Notes: generated by a model from the sequence alone, not told the origin. Shown: positions 17,033-27,157, counted from the stretch's first letter. The stretch is DNA of 64,000 nt from Xanthomonas sacchari (GCF_040529065.1 NZ_CP132343.1:2294001-2358000); one strand, 5' to 3'. Made by a program: numbers and translations.

Positions 17033-18718
17033 ATGCGAAGAACCGAATCGCCGTTGCGCGCGTTGCGCACCGCATGGCGGCTGCCGGTCCTGCTATCGCT
17101 GCTGCTGAGCGGTTGCCAGGCCGCGCCGGATGCAGCGTCGGGTGGTAGGCACACGCCTGCTGCCGCGACATCGGCGCCGGCCCAGGCACCGATCCCGCGC
17201 CTGGTGAGCACCGACGGTCGGCATGCCTTGTTGGTCGACGGCGCACCGTTCCTGATCCTCGGTGCGCAGGTCAACAACTCCAGCAACTATCCGGCGGCGC
17301 TGGCGCAGGTGTGGCCGGCGATCCGCGCGCTGGGGCCGAACACGGTGCAGGTGCCGATCGCCTGGGAGCAGGTGGAACCGGAAGAGGGCCGCTTCGATTT
17401 CTCCTTCGTCGACACGCTGCTGGCGCAGGCGCGCATGCAACGGGTGCGGCTGGTGCTGCTGTGGTTCGGCACCTGGAAGAACAACGGCCCCAACTACGCG
17501 CCGCACTGGGTCAAGACCGACGATGCGCGCTTCCCGCGCGTGGTCGCGCGCGACGGGCGACGCCTGGGTTCGCTGTCGCCGCTGGCGCCGGCCACGCTGC
17601 AAGCCGACCGCACCGCGTTCGTTGCCTTCATGCGGCATCTGCGCCAGGCCGATCCGCAGCGCACCGTGATCATGGTGCAGGCCGAGAACGAGCCCGGCAC
17701 CTACGGCAGTGCGCGCGATTTCTCGCCGATGGCGCAGCGCGTGTTCGACGGCCCGGTGCCGCAGGCATTGCTGCAGCGGCTCGGCAAGTCGCCGGGCAGC
17801 TGGGCGCAGGTGTTCGGCGCCGATGCCGACGAGATCTTCCACGCCTGGCACATCGCGCACTTCATCGACCGTATCGCCGAGGCTGGCAAGGCCGCGTATC
17901 CCTTGCCGATCTACGTCAATGCGGCGTTGCGCGGCCCGTTCAATCCGGGCCAGCCCGGGCAGTACGCCAGCGGCGGCCCCACCGACAACGTGCTGGACGT
18001 GTGGAAGGCGGCGGCGCTGCACATCGATCTGCTGGCGCCGGACATCTACATGCCCGAGTACCCGCTGTACACCACGGTGCTGCAACGCTACGCGCGGCCC
18101 GACAACGCGCTGTTCGTCGCCGAGACCGGCAACCGCCCCGAGTACGCGCGCTACCTGTATCCGGCGCTGGGTCACGACGGCATCGGCTGGTCCACCTTCG
18201 GCATCGACTACAGCGGCTACTCCAACTATCCGCTCGGCGCCAAGCGCGTGGATGCGCAGGCGCTGGCGCCGTTCGCGCTGGGCTATCGGGCGGTGGGCAT
18301 GGGCATGCGCGTGTTCGCCCGCGCCGCGGCCGCCGGCAAGCTGCACGGCACCGCCGAGGCGCCGGGCCAGGCGGTGCAGGAACTGCCGCTCAACGCGCGC
18401 TGGAGCGCCACCGTCACCTACGGCGTGCCGCAGTTCTGGTTCCAGGGCGAGCCGCCCGGCAATCCCGCGCCGATCGGTGCGGCGCTGATCGCCGAACTCG
18501 GCCCGGACACCTTCCTGATCACCGCCCAGCACGCGCGGGTGACCCTGCACCCAGCCAGCGCCGCGACCGCCAACATGCTCTACGACCGGGTCGAGGAGGG
18601 CGTGTACGACGGCGAGCAGTGGCGGTTCCGGCGCAACTGGAACGGCGACCAGACCGATTACGGACTCAATTTCTCCGACGTGCCGCAATTGCTGCGCGTC
18701 ACCCTGGCGACCTATTGA
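17033..18718 (+). CDS. GH35 beta-galactosidase (Bgl35A-like), lipoprotein
   Basis: A 561-residue protein with a lipoprotein signal (LLLSGC, Cys about 26) and a TIM-barrel of clan GH-A. The opening [17 protein letters not shown] and [18 protein letters not shown] is typical of the bacterial Bgl35A group. The acid/base glutamate is in [12 protein letters not shown] and the nucleophile glutamate in [12 protein letters not shown]. Characterised Bgl35A enzymes release galactose from xyloglucan side chains, which fits the adjacent GH31 and CE20 genes. The ATG at 17033 is preferred over a TTG at 17009 because it gives a proper signal peptide. It follows the esterase by 17 bases and precedes GH31 by 53. 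Confidence 0.9.
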   Translation: MRRTESPLRALRTAWRLPVLLSLLLSGCQAAPDAASGGRHTPAAATSAPAQAPIPRLVSTDGRHALLVDGAPFLILGAQVNNSSNYPAALAQVWPAIRALGPNTVQVPIAWEQVEPEEGRFDFSFVDTLLAQARMQRVRLVLLWFGTWKNNGPNYAPHWVKTDDARFPRVVARDGRRLGSLSPLAPATLQADRTAFVAFMRHLRQADPQRTVIMVQAENEPGTYGSARDFSPMAQRVFDGPVPQALLQRLGKSPGSWAQVFGADADEIFHAWHIAHFIDRIAEAGKAAYPLPIYVNAALRGPFNPGQPGQYASGGPTDNVLDVWKAAALHIDLLAPDIYMPEYPLYTTVLQRYARPDNALFVAETGNRPEYARYLYPALGHDGIGWSTFGIDYSGYSNYPLGAKRVDAQALAPFALGYRAVGMGMRVFARAAAAGKLHGTAEAPGQAVQELPLNARWSATVTYGVPQFWFQGEPPGNPAPIGAALIAELGPDTFLITAQHARVTLHPASAATANMLYDRVEEGVYDGEQWRFRRNWNGDQTDYGLNFSDVPQLLRVTLATY

Positions 18719-18771
18719 CGACGCGGCGGCGCCAGACGCGCCGTGCCGCGTGACTTTCCAAGGGAGTGAAC

Positions 18772-21654
18772 ATGCACCGCGCCAACCATTGCCTGCCGCC
18801 TTCGTTGCTACGCCTGTTGGCGCTGGCGTTGCTCGCGGTCGCCGCATCCGCCGCCGCGCAGCAGGTGACCCGCGATGCCGACGGCGTCACCGTGCATCCC
18901 AGCGCCAAGGGCGCGGCGCCGGTACGCCTGCAGGTGATCGACCGCGGCATCGTCCGGGTCAGCGCCGATCCCACCGGTACGTTCCAGCGCACGCCCAGCC
19001 TGATGCGGGTGCCGGTGCAGGGCGACACCGGCTTTACGCTGGAGCAGCGCGGCGACACGGTGCAGCTCAAGACCGCGCGGATGACCGCGCAGGTGTCCAC
19101 CGTCGATGGCCATGTCGGCTTCACCGATGCGCAGGGCACGCCGCTACTGGCGGAAGTGGCGGGCGGGCGCAGCTTCGCGCCGTTGCAGGTCGAGGGCCGC
19201 CACTACCTGAGCCTGCGCCAGCGCTTCGTCTCGCCGCCCGACGAGGCCTTCTACGGGTTCGGCCAGCACCAGCAGGGCTGGATGAACCAGAAGGGCCACG
19301 ACATCGAACTGCTGCAGAGCAATCTCGACATGGCGGTGCCGTACCTCGTGTCCAGCCGCAACTACGGCATCCTGTGGGACAACAACGCGATCACCCGCTT
19401 CGGCGATCCGCGCGGGCTGCAGCCGCTGCCGGCGACACTGCGCCTGTACGACGCGCACGGCAAGCCCGGAGCGCTGACCGCGCACTACGCGATCGACGGC
19501 AAGCCGGTGCTGGAGCGTCGCGAAGCCGACATCGACTATCAGTACATCAAGGACCTGGCGAAATTCCCCGCCGCGGCCAAGCCGGGCGACAAGCGCCGCA
19601 TGCAGGTGCGCTGGGAAGGCCAGATCGAGGCCGAACGCGGCGGCACGCATACCTTCTCGCTCTACGCCAGCGAGTACGCCAGGCTGTGGGTCGACGGCAA
19701 GCTGCTGGTCGACCGCTGGCGGCAGAACTGGAACCCCTGGCACCACGAGTTCGCGCTGCAGCTGCAGCCCGGCCAACGGCATACCCTCAAGGTCGAATGG
19801 GACCTGATCGATCCCAGCTACATCGCGCTGCTGCATCGCGACCCGCTGCCGGCGGCCGAAGCCGGCGACCTGTCGCTGTGGTCCGAAGCGGGGCAGATGA
19901 TCGACTACTACGTCGTCGCCGGCGACAACGCCGACCAGGTCATCGCCGGCTACCGCACGCTGACCGGCAAGGCGGTGTTGCTGCCGAAGTGGGCCTACGG
20001 CTTCTGGCAGAGCCGCGAGCGCTACAAGACCCAGGACGAACTGCTCGGCGCGCTGGCCGAGTACCGTCGGCGGCAATTGCCGATCGACAACATCGTGCTC
20101 GACTGGTCGTACTGGCCGGAGAACGCCTGGGGCTCGCACGATTTCGACCGCGCGCGCTTTCCGGATCCGGACGGCATGGTCAAGGCGGTGCACGCCAGCC
20201 ACGCGCAACTGATGATCTCGGTCTGGCCGAAGTTCTATCCGAGCACTGCCCACTACAAGGAACTGGACGCGGCCGGGCACATCTACCGGCGCAACGTCGA
20301 GGTGGGCGAACTGGACTGGATCGGCAAGGGCTACACCAACGCATTCTACGACCCATATGCGGCCGATGCGCAGGCGATCTACTGGCGGCAGATCGACGAG
20401 ACGCTCAACCGCAAGGGCATCGATGCCTGGTGGCTGGATGCCGACGAGCCCGACGTGCACTCCAACCTGGACATCGCCGAGCGCAAGGCGCGCACCACGC
20501 CGACCGCGCTGGGGCCTTCCACCGAGTTCTTCAATTCCTACCCGTTGCCGCACACCCACGGCGTCTATGCCGGCGACCGCGCCGCCGACGGCAAGCGCGT
20601 GTTCATCCTCTCGCGCAAGGGCTACGCCGGCATCCAGCGCAACGCCGTGGCGGTGTGGAGCGGCGACATCGCCTCGCGCTGGGAGGACATGCGCGAGCAG
20701 ATCTCCGCCGGCGTCAACCTGTCGATGTCGGGCCTGCCGAACTGGACCTTCGACATCGGCGGCTTCGCCGTGGAGAAGCGCTACGAAAGCCAGGACCCGG
20801 CGCACCTGCCGGAGTGGCGCGAACTCAACACGCGCTGGTTCCAGTTCGGCGCCTTCGTGCCGCTGTTCCGCTCGCACGGCCAGTTCCCGTACCGCGAGAT
20901 CTGGAACATCGCGCCGGAAGGCACGCCGTACTACGCCAGCATGGCCTACTACAGCCGCCTGCGTTACGCGCTGCTGCCCTACATCTACACGCTCGCCGGC
21001 GACACCTATCACCACGACGGGGTGATGATGCGCGGTCTGCCGATGGACTTCCCGCACGACCCCAAGGTCGCCGACATCGACGACGAGTACCTGTTCGGCC
21101 CGGCGTTCCTGGTCGCGCCGGTGACCCGCTTCGGTGCGACCTCGCGCAAGGTCTACCTGCCGGCCGGTACCGACTGGATCGACTTCAACAGTGGCGCGCG
21201 CCACGCCGGTGGCCAGACCATCGACGCCGCCGCGCCGCTGCAGCGCATGCCGCTGTTCGTGCGCGCCGGCGCCATCGTGCCGATGACCCAAGTGCAGCAG
21301 TACGTCGACCAGATCCCGGACGCACCGCTGACCGTGGTGGTCTATACCGGCGCCGACGGCCGCTTCTCGCTGTACGAGGACGACGGCACCGGCTACGGCT
21401 ACGAGAAGGGCGAGTTCAGCCGCATCCCGTTGCAGTGGGACCAGGCCAGCGGCGTGCTGCGCATCGGCGCGCGCGAGGGGCGCTGGCCAGGGATGCAGGA
21501 CCGGCGCACCCTCCATGTGCGCTTCGTCGATGGTCCACGCGACGATGCCGGCGCGCTCGAACCCGCGGCCGACGCCAGTGTGGAGTATCGCGGCCAACCC
21601 CTGGAGGTGCCGCGCAAGGGAACCGGCCATGCCGTCGCGGCGCGGGCAGGATGA
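18772..21654 (+). CDS. GH31 alpha-xylosidase with PA14 insert (Xyl31-like)
   Basis: A 960-residue secreted enzyme with signal peptide MHRANHC...AASAAAQ. The N-terminal beta-sandwich includes FYGFGQHQQGWMNQKG. It is followed by a PA14-type insert at about residues 265-355 (WEGQIEAERGGTHTFSLYAS, LWVDGKLLVDRW), then the catalytic barrel. The nucleophile Asp is about residue 556 in WWLDADEPD, and the acid/base Asp is about 632 in VWSGDIASRW. A PA14 insert in GH31 is known from xyloglucan-specific alpha-xylosidases such as Cellvibrio Xyl31A. The enzyme would remove xylose from the non-reducing end of xyloglucan oligosaccharides, feeding the XylA/XylB genes downstream. Confidence 0.92.
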   Translation: MHRANHCLPPSLLRLLALALLAVAASAAAQQVTRDADGVTVHPSAKGAAPVRLQVIDRGIVRVSADPTGTFQRTPSLMRVPVQGDTGFTLEQRGDTVQLKTARMTAQVSTVDGHVGFTDAQGTPLLAEVAGGRSFAPLQVEGRHYLSLRQRFVSPPDEAFYGFGQHQQGWMNQKGHDIELLQSNLDMAVPYLVSSRNYGILWDNNAITRFGDPRGLQPLPATLRLYDAHGKPGALTAHYAIDGKPVLERREADIDYQYIKDLAKFPAAAKPGDKRRMQVRWEGQIEAERGGTHTFSLYASEYARLWVDGKLLVDRWRQNWNPWHHEFALQLQPGQRHTLKVEWDLIDPSYIALLHRDPLPAAEAGDLSLWSEAGQMIDYYVVAGDNADQVIAGYRTLTGKAVLLPKWAYGFWQSRERYKTQDELLGALAEYRRRQLPIDNIVLDWSYWPENAWGSHDFDRARFPDPDGMVKAVHASHAQLMISVWPKFYPSTAHYKELDAAGHIYRRNVEVGELDWIGKGYTNAFYDPYAADAQAIYWRQIDETLNRKGIDAWWLDADEPDVHSNLDIAERKARTTPTALGPSTEFFNSYPLPHTHGVYAGDRAADGKRVFILSRKGYAGIQRNAVAVWSGDIASRWEDMREQISAGVNLSMSGLPNWTFDIGGFAVEKRYESQDPAHLPEWRELNTRWFQFGAFVPLFRSHGQFPYREIWNIAPEGTPYYASMAYYSRLRYALLPYIYTLAGDTYHHDGVMMRGLPMDFPHDPKVADIDDEYLFGPAFLVAPVTRFGATSRKVYLPAGTDWIDFNSGARHAGGQTIDAAAPLQRMPLFVRAGAIVPMTQVQQYVDQIPDAPLTVVVYTGADGRFSLYEDDGTGYGYEKGEFSRIPLQWDQASGVLRIGAREGRWPGMQDRRTLHVRFVDGPRDDAGALEPAADASVEYRGQPLEVPRKGTGHAVAARAG

Positions 21655-22396
21655 GCCTGGGATGGCGCGCGAGATGGTGCCAGCGTTGGTTGCCCCATGC
21701 TGGCGGTCGTGGCGTGCTGGCTGGTTTGCGATGCAGCGAAACAGGCGCGCTACGCCCGTACCCTCATCCGCCCCTTCGGGGCACCTTCTCCCAATGGGAG
21801 AAGGGAAGCATGTTCGCTGGCGCGGGCACGATCGTGACGTCCGCAAAGAAGCGGCCGCGGCGCGCTTGAGCCCCTCTCCCGTCGGGAGAGGGGTTGGGGT
21901 GAGGGTACGGAGCGCAGCGCTTCATCTGCTCCCTGGGGTACTTCCCCGAGGAGGACCATGGTCCACGGGGAGAAGGGATGCATCGAATGCGCAACGGTGC
22001 AACATGCGCACGCCTTGCGCGCAAGTTTGATGCAGCGCATCAAGATGGTGCCGTGTGTAGACACATCCTGCGCAGAGTCGAGACCGCGCCAGTCGCCAGC
22101 GTGTCGCGCATGCGACGGGCCATCACTGCCCGCAATGACATGCGTTGGCTCGATCCGTGTCCCGCTTCTGCATGCGTTGACCATGAATTGGCTGCAGGGC
22201 GGCAGGATCCATTGCGTGCGTAAGCCATCGCTCGGGCCGCCCTGGCAGCGCGCGACGCGCAACGTCATCATGCGCCGCTGCGTGATGCGTGCAGTGCGCA
22301 CTACACTCGGCGTCACGGCGGGCGGTCCCCGCACGCCGGCCTTTCTCCTGGAGCGATGATGGAACTGGGTGTGTGCACGATGTGGCGGGTAGCGCA
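21655..22396. other. Gene-free interval between GH31 and xylB, with one repeat element
   Basis: About 740 bases without a convincing gene. It contains the inverted-repeat element at 21757-21909. The open frames across 21958-22360 overlap one another on both strands and have no recognisable motifs or ribosome binding sites. The promoter for xylB-xylA is expected here, but no clear -35/-10 pair or known xylose-regulator palindrome was found by eye. Confidence 0.65.
21757..21909 (-). repeat. Small inverted-repeat element, copy d (inverted, long form)
   Basis: The element has ends CGTACCCTCA and TGAGGGTACG with internal stems CTTCTCCC/GGGAGAAG and CCCCTCTCCCG/CGGGAGAGGGG. Relative to the copies at 5.7-6.4 kb it is inverted, and about 55 extra bases separate the two stems, including a GCGGCCGCGGCGCGC run. 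This long form suggests the two stems are independent units that can be spaced apart. Confidence 0.8.
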
Positions 22397-23890
22397 ATGA
22401 GTCTGTACATCGGCCTGGACGTGGGCACGCAGAGCGTCAAGCTGCTCGCCTACGATGCCGACAGCCGGCAGGTGGTGGCCACCCACGGCCACGCGCTGGA
22501 GCTGATCAGCCGCGACGACGGCACCCGCGAGCAGCAGGCGCAGTGGTGGATCGACGGCATCGTCGCCTGTTTCGCCGCACTCAGCGCCGAACAGCGGGCG
22601 CAGGTGCGGGCCATCGCGGTGTCCGGGCAGCAGCACGGCTTCGTGCCGCTGGATGCGCAGGGCCAGGTCACCGCGCCGGTGAAGCTGTGGTGCGACACCA
22701 GCACCCAGCGCGAGTGCGAGGAGATCATGGACGCGGTCGGCGGCGCGCAGCGCTGCGTGGAACTGGCTGGCAATCCGATCCTGGCCGGCTACACCGCCTC
22801 CAAGCTGCCGTGGACGCGCAAGCATCGTCCCGATGCCTACGCGGCGATGACGACGGTGCTGCTGCCGCACGACTACGTCAACTTCTGGCTCACCGGCGAG
22901 CGCTACGCCGAAGTCGGCGATGCCTCCGGCAGCGGCTGGCTGGACGTGCGCACCCGGCAATGGTCGGCGCCGCTGCTGCAGGCGATCGATCCGCAGCGCG
23001 ACCTGGCCGCGGCGCTGCCGCCGCTGGTGCCGACCGAGACCAGTTTCCTTCTCTCCGCCGCCGCGGCGCAGACCTTGGGTCTGCCGCGCGAGGTGCGCGT
23101 GGCCACCGGCGGCGGCGACAACATGATGGCGGCGATCGGCACCGGCAACGTGGTGCCGGGACGCCTGAGCATGAGCCTGGGTACCTCCGGCACGCTGTTC
23201 GCCTACGCAGAGCGCCCGGTGGTGGACCCGGACGCACGCTGGGCCGCATTCTGCTCTTCCAGCGGCGGTTGGCTGCCACTGATCTGCACCATGAACTGCA
23301 CGGTGGCCACCGAGACCATCGCGCGCCTGTTCGGCATCAAGACCGGGCAGGGCGAGGCCTTGCTCGCCGCCACCGCGCCCGGTGCGGATGGACTGGTCCT
23401 GCTGCCGTTCTTCAACGGCGAACGCACCCCGAACCTGCCGGCCGCGCGCGGCTGCCTGACCGGCATGGACCTGCACAACACCACGCCGGCGCATTTCTAT
23501 CGCGCGGCGATGGAGGGCGCCAGCTACAGCCTGCGCAACGGTTTCGACGCCTTCGTCGACGCCGGGCTGCAGTTCGATGCCATCTCCCTCACCGGCGGCG
23601 GCAGCAACAGCGCCGGCTGGCGCCAGCTCGTCGCCGACCTGTTCGGGCTGCCGGTGCACGTGCCGGCGCAGGCCGAGGGCGCGGCATTCGGCGCCGCGCT
23701 GCAGGCGCTGTGGGCCGACGCCTGGGCGCAGGGCGAGCGCGCCAGCCTGGCCGAGGTGGTGCTGCAGCACCAGCAGGACGACCCGGCGCGGTCCGCGCAG
23801 CCGGATGCGCAACGCGGTGCGCAGTACCAGGCGCACTACCAGAGCTTCCAGCGGCATCTGCAGGCCATCGGCCCGCTGTACGCCGCGTGA
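22397..23890 (+). CDS. xylB: Xylulokinase XylB
   Basis: A 497-residue FGGY-family kinase converting D-xylulose to xylulose 5-phosphate with ATP. It starts MSLYIGLDVGTQSVKLLAYD (phosphate-1 motif). The catalytic Asp lies in the ATGGGDNMMAAIGTG region, MSLGTSGTLFAY is the phosphate-2 motif, and the C-terminal signature is SLTGGGSNSAGWRQLVADL. The ATG at 22397 is chosen because the conserved N-terminus begins there. xylA starts 34 bases downstream on the same strand, and the xylose transporter follows that, giving a xylose-use unit directly behind the GH31 alpha-xylosidase. Confidence 0.94.
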   Translation: MSLYIGLDVGTQSVKLLAYDADSRQVVATHGHALELISRDDGTREQQAQWWIDGIVACFAALSAEQRAQVRAIAVSGQQHGFVPLDAQGQVTAPVKLWCDTSTQRECEEIMDAVGGAQRCVELAGNPILAGYTASKLPWTRKHRPDAYAAMTTVLLPHDYVNFWLTGERYAEVGDASGSGWLDVRTRQWSAPLLQAIDPQRDLAAALPPLVPTETSFLLSAAAAQTLGLPREVRVATGGGDNMMAAIGTGNVVPGRLSMSLGTSGTLFAYAERPVVDPDARWAAFCSSSGGWLPLICTMNCTVATETIARLFGIKTGQGEALLAATAPGADGLVLLPFFNGERTPNLPAARGCLTGMDLHNTTPAHFYRAAMEGASYSLRNGFDAFVDAGLQFDAISLTGGGSNSAGWRQLVADLFGLPVHVPAQAEGAAFGAALQALWADAWAQGERASLAEVVLQHQQDDPARSAQPDAQRGAQYQAHYQSFQRHLQAIGPLYAA

Positions 23891-23924
23891 TTCCCTTTCC
23901 CCCGCAACGCACTAGGACTTCGTG

Positions 23925-25265
23925 ATGAGCACTTCCGTCTACACCGGCGCCAAGGAGTTTTTCCCGGGCATCGGCCGCATCCCGTTCGAAGGCAAGGCCT
24001 CGGACAATCCGCTGGCGTTCAAGGTCTACGACGCCGGCAAGCGCATCGGCGACAAGACCATGGCCGAGCACCTGCGCTTCGCCGTGGCCTACTGGCACAG
24101 CTTCTGCGGCAACGGCGCCGATCCGTTCGGCCCCGGCACCCGCGCCTATCCCTGGGACGCCGGCAGCGATGCGCTGGGCCGCGCCGAGGCCAAGGCCGAT
24201 GCCGCGTTCGAGTTCTTCACCAAGCTCGGCGTGCCGTACTACTGCTTCCACGACGTCGATCTGGCGCCGGACGCGGAGGATGTCGGCCAGTACGAGAAGA
24301 ACCTCAAGCACATGGTCGGCATCGCCAGGCAGCGTCAGGCCGACACCGGGGTCAAGTTGCTGTGGGGCACCGCCAACCTGTTCTCGCATCCGCGTTACAT
24401 GAACGGTGCGGCGACCAACCCGGACTTCGACGTGGTTGCGCGCGCGGCGGTGCAGGTCAAGGCCGCGCTGGAAGCGACGGTGGAACTGGGCGGCGAGAAC
24501 TACGTGTTCTGGGGCGGCCGCGAAGGCTACGCCTGCTTGCACAACACGCAGATGCGACGCGAGCAGGAGCACCTGGCGCGGTTTTTGACCCTGGCCCGCG
24601 ACTACGGGCGCAGCATCGGCTTCAAGGGCAATTTCCTGATCGAGCCCAAGCCGATGGAGCCGATGAAGCACCAGTACGACTTCGACAGCGCCACCGTGGT
24701 CGGCTTCCTGCGCCAGCACGGCCTGGACCAGGACTTCAAGCTCAACATCGAGGCCAACCACGCCACCCTGTCCGGGCACAGCTTCGAACACGACCTGCAG
24801 GTGGCCAGCGACGCCGGCCTGCTCGGCAGCATCGACGCCAACCGCGGCAATCCGCAGAACGGCTGGGACACCGACCAGTTCCCGGTCGACCTGTACGACA
24901 CGGTGGGCGCGATGCTGGTGGTGCTGCGGCAGGGCGGGCTGGCCCCGGGCGGACTTAACTTCGACGCCAAGGTGCGCCGCGAGTCGTCCGATCCGCAGGA
25001 CCTGTTCATCGCCCACATCGGCGGCATGGACGCGTTCGCGCGCGGCCTGGAAGTCGCCCACGCGCTGCTCACCGCCTCGCCGCTGGAGCAGTGGCGCCGC
25101 GAGCGCTACGCCAGCTTCGACAGCGGTGCCGGTGCGGCCTTCGCCGCTGGCAGGAGCACGCTGGCCGACCTGGCCGCGCACGCCGCGCAGGCCGGCGAGC
25201 CGACCCAGCGCAGCGGCCGCCAGGAAGCCTACGAGAACCTGATCAACCAGTACCTGCTGCGCTGA
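23925..25265 (+). CDS. xylA: Xylose isomerase XylA
   Basis: A 446-residue group II xylose isomerase. Active-site landmarks are [12 protein letters not shown], the catalytic His region [17 protein letters not shown], the metal ligands in [27 protein letters not shown] and SIDANRG, and the Asp in [11 protein letters not shown]. It interconverts D-xylose and D-xylulose with Mg2+ or Mn2+. The ATG at 23925 is directly preceded by an in-frame GTG that adds one residue; ATG is preferred. It forms a transcription unit with xylB upstream and a sugar porter 91 bases downstream. Confidence 0.96.
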   Translation: MSTSVYTGAKEFFPGIGRIPFEGKASDNPLAFKVYDAGKRIGDKTMAEHLRFAVAYWHSFCGNGADPFGPGTRAYPWDAGSDALGRAEAKADAAFEFFTKLGVPYYCFHDVDLAPDAEDVGQYEKNLKHMVGIARQRQADTGVKLLWGTANLFSHPRYMNGAATNPDFDVVARAAVQVKAALEATVELGGENYVFWGGREGYACLHNTQMRREQEHLARFLTLARDYGRSIGFKGNFLIEPKPMEPMKHQYDFDSATVVGFLRQHGLDQDFKLNIEANHATLSGHSFEHDLQVASDAGLLGSIDANRGNPQNGWDTDQFPVDLYDTVGAMLVVLRQGGLAPGGLNFDAKVRRESSDPQDLFIAHIGGMDAFARGLEVAHALLTASPLEQWRRERYASFDSGAGAAFAAGRSTLADLAAHAAQAGEPTQRSGRQEAYENLINQYLLR

Positions 25266-25356
25266 ACCGGTGCGCGGCGGCGGCCCGGTGCCGCCGCTGC
25301 GCACGCTCCTTCCCGCGCGCCGGCCGTCTTCCTCTTGCACGCCACCAGGTGAACCC

Positions 25357-26784
25357 ATGTCCAGTGTTCCGATCGATCGCCACGCCGACGCCGGCGAGAA
25401 CACCCGCCTCATCATCCTGATCAGCTGCGTCGCCACCATCGGCGGCTTCCTGTTCGGCTTCGACAGCGGGGTCATCAACGGTACTGTCGATGGCCTCAAG
25501 CAGACCTTCCAGTCCAGTTCCGCCGGCACTGGCTTCGAAGTCGCCTCGATGCTGCTGGGCTGCGCGTTCGGCGCGTTCCTGGCCGGTTCGCTCGCCGATC
25601 GCTGGGGCCGGCGCACGGTGCTGATCGTCTCGGCGGCGCTGTTCCTGCTGTCGGCGCTGGGCGCCGGCGCGGCGCACAACTCGGTGGTGTTCGTGCTGGC
25701 GCGGATGATGGGCGGTTTCGCGGTGGGCGCAGCCAGCGTGATGTCGCCGGCCTACATCGCCGAGGTCGCCTCGGCGCGCTACCGCGGGCGCCTGGCCACG
25801 GTGCAGCAGATCGCCATCATCGGCGGCCTGTTCTGCGCCTTCCTCAGCAACTATCTGCTGGCCAAGGCGGCCGGCGCGTCCACCGAGGCGCTGTGGCTGG
25901 GGCAGCCGGCCTGGCGCTGGATGTTCTGGATGCAGGCGCTGCCGTCCACCGCGTTCCTGCTGCTGTTGCTGGCGATTCCGGAGAGCCCGCGCTTCCTGGT
26001 GGTGAAGGGCCGCCGCGAGCAGGCGCTGGCGGTGCTGACCCGGCTGTACGGCGCCGGCACCGCGCAGACCAAGCTGACCGAAATCTCCGCCTCGCTCTCT
26101 GCCGACCAGCACAAGCCGCGGCTGTCCGACCTGGTCAGCAAGGTCACCGGCAAGGTCCGCCCGATCGTGTGGATCGGCATCGGCCTGGCCACCTTCCAGC
26201 AACTGGTCGGCATCAACGTGGTGTTCTACTACGGCGCGGTGCTGTGGCAGGCGGTGGGCTTCTCCGAGAGCGATGCGCTGTTGATCAACGTGCTGTCCGG
26301 CGCGTTGAGCATCGGCGCCTGCCTGGTCACGGTGGTGCTGATCGACCGGATCGGGCGCAAGCCGCTGCTGTGGATCGGCTCGGCCGGCATGGCGGTGTCG
26401 CTGGCGCTGGTCACCATCGCCTTCGCCAGCGCCTCGCTGGATGCGGCCGGCAAGCTGGCGCTGTCGCCGGGCATGGGCCGGCTAGCGCTGATCGCGGCCA
26501 ATGTCTACGTGGTCTTCTTCAACATGTCCTGGGGCCCGGTGATGTGGGTGATGCTGGGCGAGATGTTCCCCAACCAGATCCGCGGCTCCGGCCTGGCCGT
26601 GGCCGGCGCGGCGCAGTGGATGTCCAACTTCGCCATCACCGTGACCTTCCCGATCCTGCTCGGCAGCATCGGCCTGGCCGGTGCCTACGGCATCTACACC
26701 GTCGCTGCGTTCCTGTCGGTGTTCTTCGTGCTGCGCTACGTGTACGAGACCAAGGGCAAGGAACTGGAGCAGATGCAGGGCTGA
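25357..26784 (+). CDS. MFS sugar porter, probably xylose/proton symporter
   Basis: A 475-residue, 12-segment major facilitator of the sugar porter family. Signatures are GGFLFGFDSGVINGTVDGL in helix 1, DRWGRR in loop 2-3, PESPRFLVVKGRREQAL at the start of the central loop, QQLVGINVVFYYGAVLWQ in helix 7, and DRIGRKPLL in loop 8-9. XylE-type xylose/H+ symporters share these. Specificity is inferred from its place after xylB and xylA; glucose or other pentoses are possible. The ATG at 25357 gives the normal N-terminus. A copy of the dispersed repeat element follows about 90 bases after the stop. Confidence 0.88.
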   Translation: MSSVPIDRHADAGENTRLIILISCVATIGGFLFGFDSGVINGTVDGLKQTFQSSSAGTGFEVASMLLGCAFGAFLAGSLADRWGRRTVLIVSAALFLLSALGAGAAHNSVVFVLARMMGGFAVGAASVMSPAYIAEVASARYRGRLATVQQIAIIGGLFCAFLSNYLLAKAAGASTEALWLGQPAWRWMFWMQALPSTAFLLLLLAIPESPRFLVVKGRREQALAVLTRLYGAGTAQTKLTEISASLSADQHKPRLSDLVSKVTGKVRPIVWIGIGLATFQQLVGINVVFYYGAVLWQAVGFSESDALLINVLSGALSIGACLVTVVLIDRIGRKPLLWIGSAGMAVSLALVTIAFASASLDAAGKLALSPGMGRLALIAANVYVVFFNMSWGPVMWVMLGEMFPNQIRGSGLAVAGAAQWMSNFAITVTFPILLGSIGLAGAYGIYTVAAFLSVFFVLRYVYETKGKELEQMQG

Positions 26785-26876
26785 GGCCGATGCGCACGCG
26801 CGTGCCGTGTCCGGATCGAGGTGTCTGTAGTGAGCGGCTGAAGGCATTGCCGGATCGGTGGCGGCGCTGCGCGTGC

Positions 26877-26993
26877 CGTACCCTCACCCCAACCCCTCTC
26901 CCGGTGGGAGAGGGGCTTTGGCCTCTCCCTTCTCCCACCGGGGCCATGGCCCCCTTCTTGGGGAAGGTGCCCCGCAGGGGCGGACGAGGGTCC
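26877..26993 (+). repeat. Small inverted-repeat element, copy e (diverged)
   Basis: Starts CGTACCCTCACCCCAACCCC like the other copies, with stems CCTCTCCCGG/GGGAGAGG and CTTCTCCCACCGG. The right half has GTGCCCCGCAGGGGCGGACGAGGGTCC, so the terminal repeat is degenerate. An extra GGGGCCATGGCCCCC palindrome is inserted in the second stem. Confidence 0.75.
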
Positions 26994-27086
26994 AGGCGAA
27001 TCCTTGCGAGCAGGTCCGCGCAGCCCATAGGCATTCATTGATTCCTTATGTCTGCGAAGGGCGGTCCCATCGGCACGCGCTTGTTG

Positions 27087-27101
27087 TGTTATTTTATAAC
27101 A
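27087..27101. promoter_or_regulatory. Probable Zur box upstream of folE2
   Basis: TGTTAT-TTT-ATAACA is a perfect inverted repeat, 57 bases before the folE2 start. It agrees with the core of the gammaproteobacterial Zur operator (TGTTATAnTATAACA). Zinc-regulated expression of folE2 under Zur is established in several bacteria. The same AT-rich stretch could contain the -10 region, so repressor and polymerase would compete. Confidence 0.68.
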
Positions 27102-27157
27102 ATTGTCACTTTGCCTTGCTTGCCCTCCCTCGCTCCCTTGCCGCTCCCGCCGATCCG

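Larger units (their letters stand above)
26785..27157. other. Gene-free interval between the sugar porter and folE2
   Basis: About 370 bases holding the repeat element at 26877-26993 and, near the right end, the AT-rich probable Zur box and promoter of folE2 (27085-27105). No coding signal is seen. Confidence 0.75.

Noticed and set aside
21958-22359. Open frames in the interval before xylB
   Set aside because: Several overlap on both strands, none has a ribosome binding site or recognisable domain, and the composition looks like intergenic DNA.
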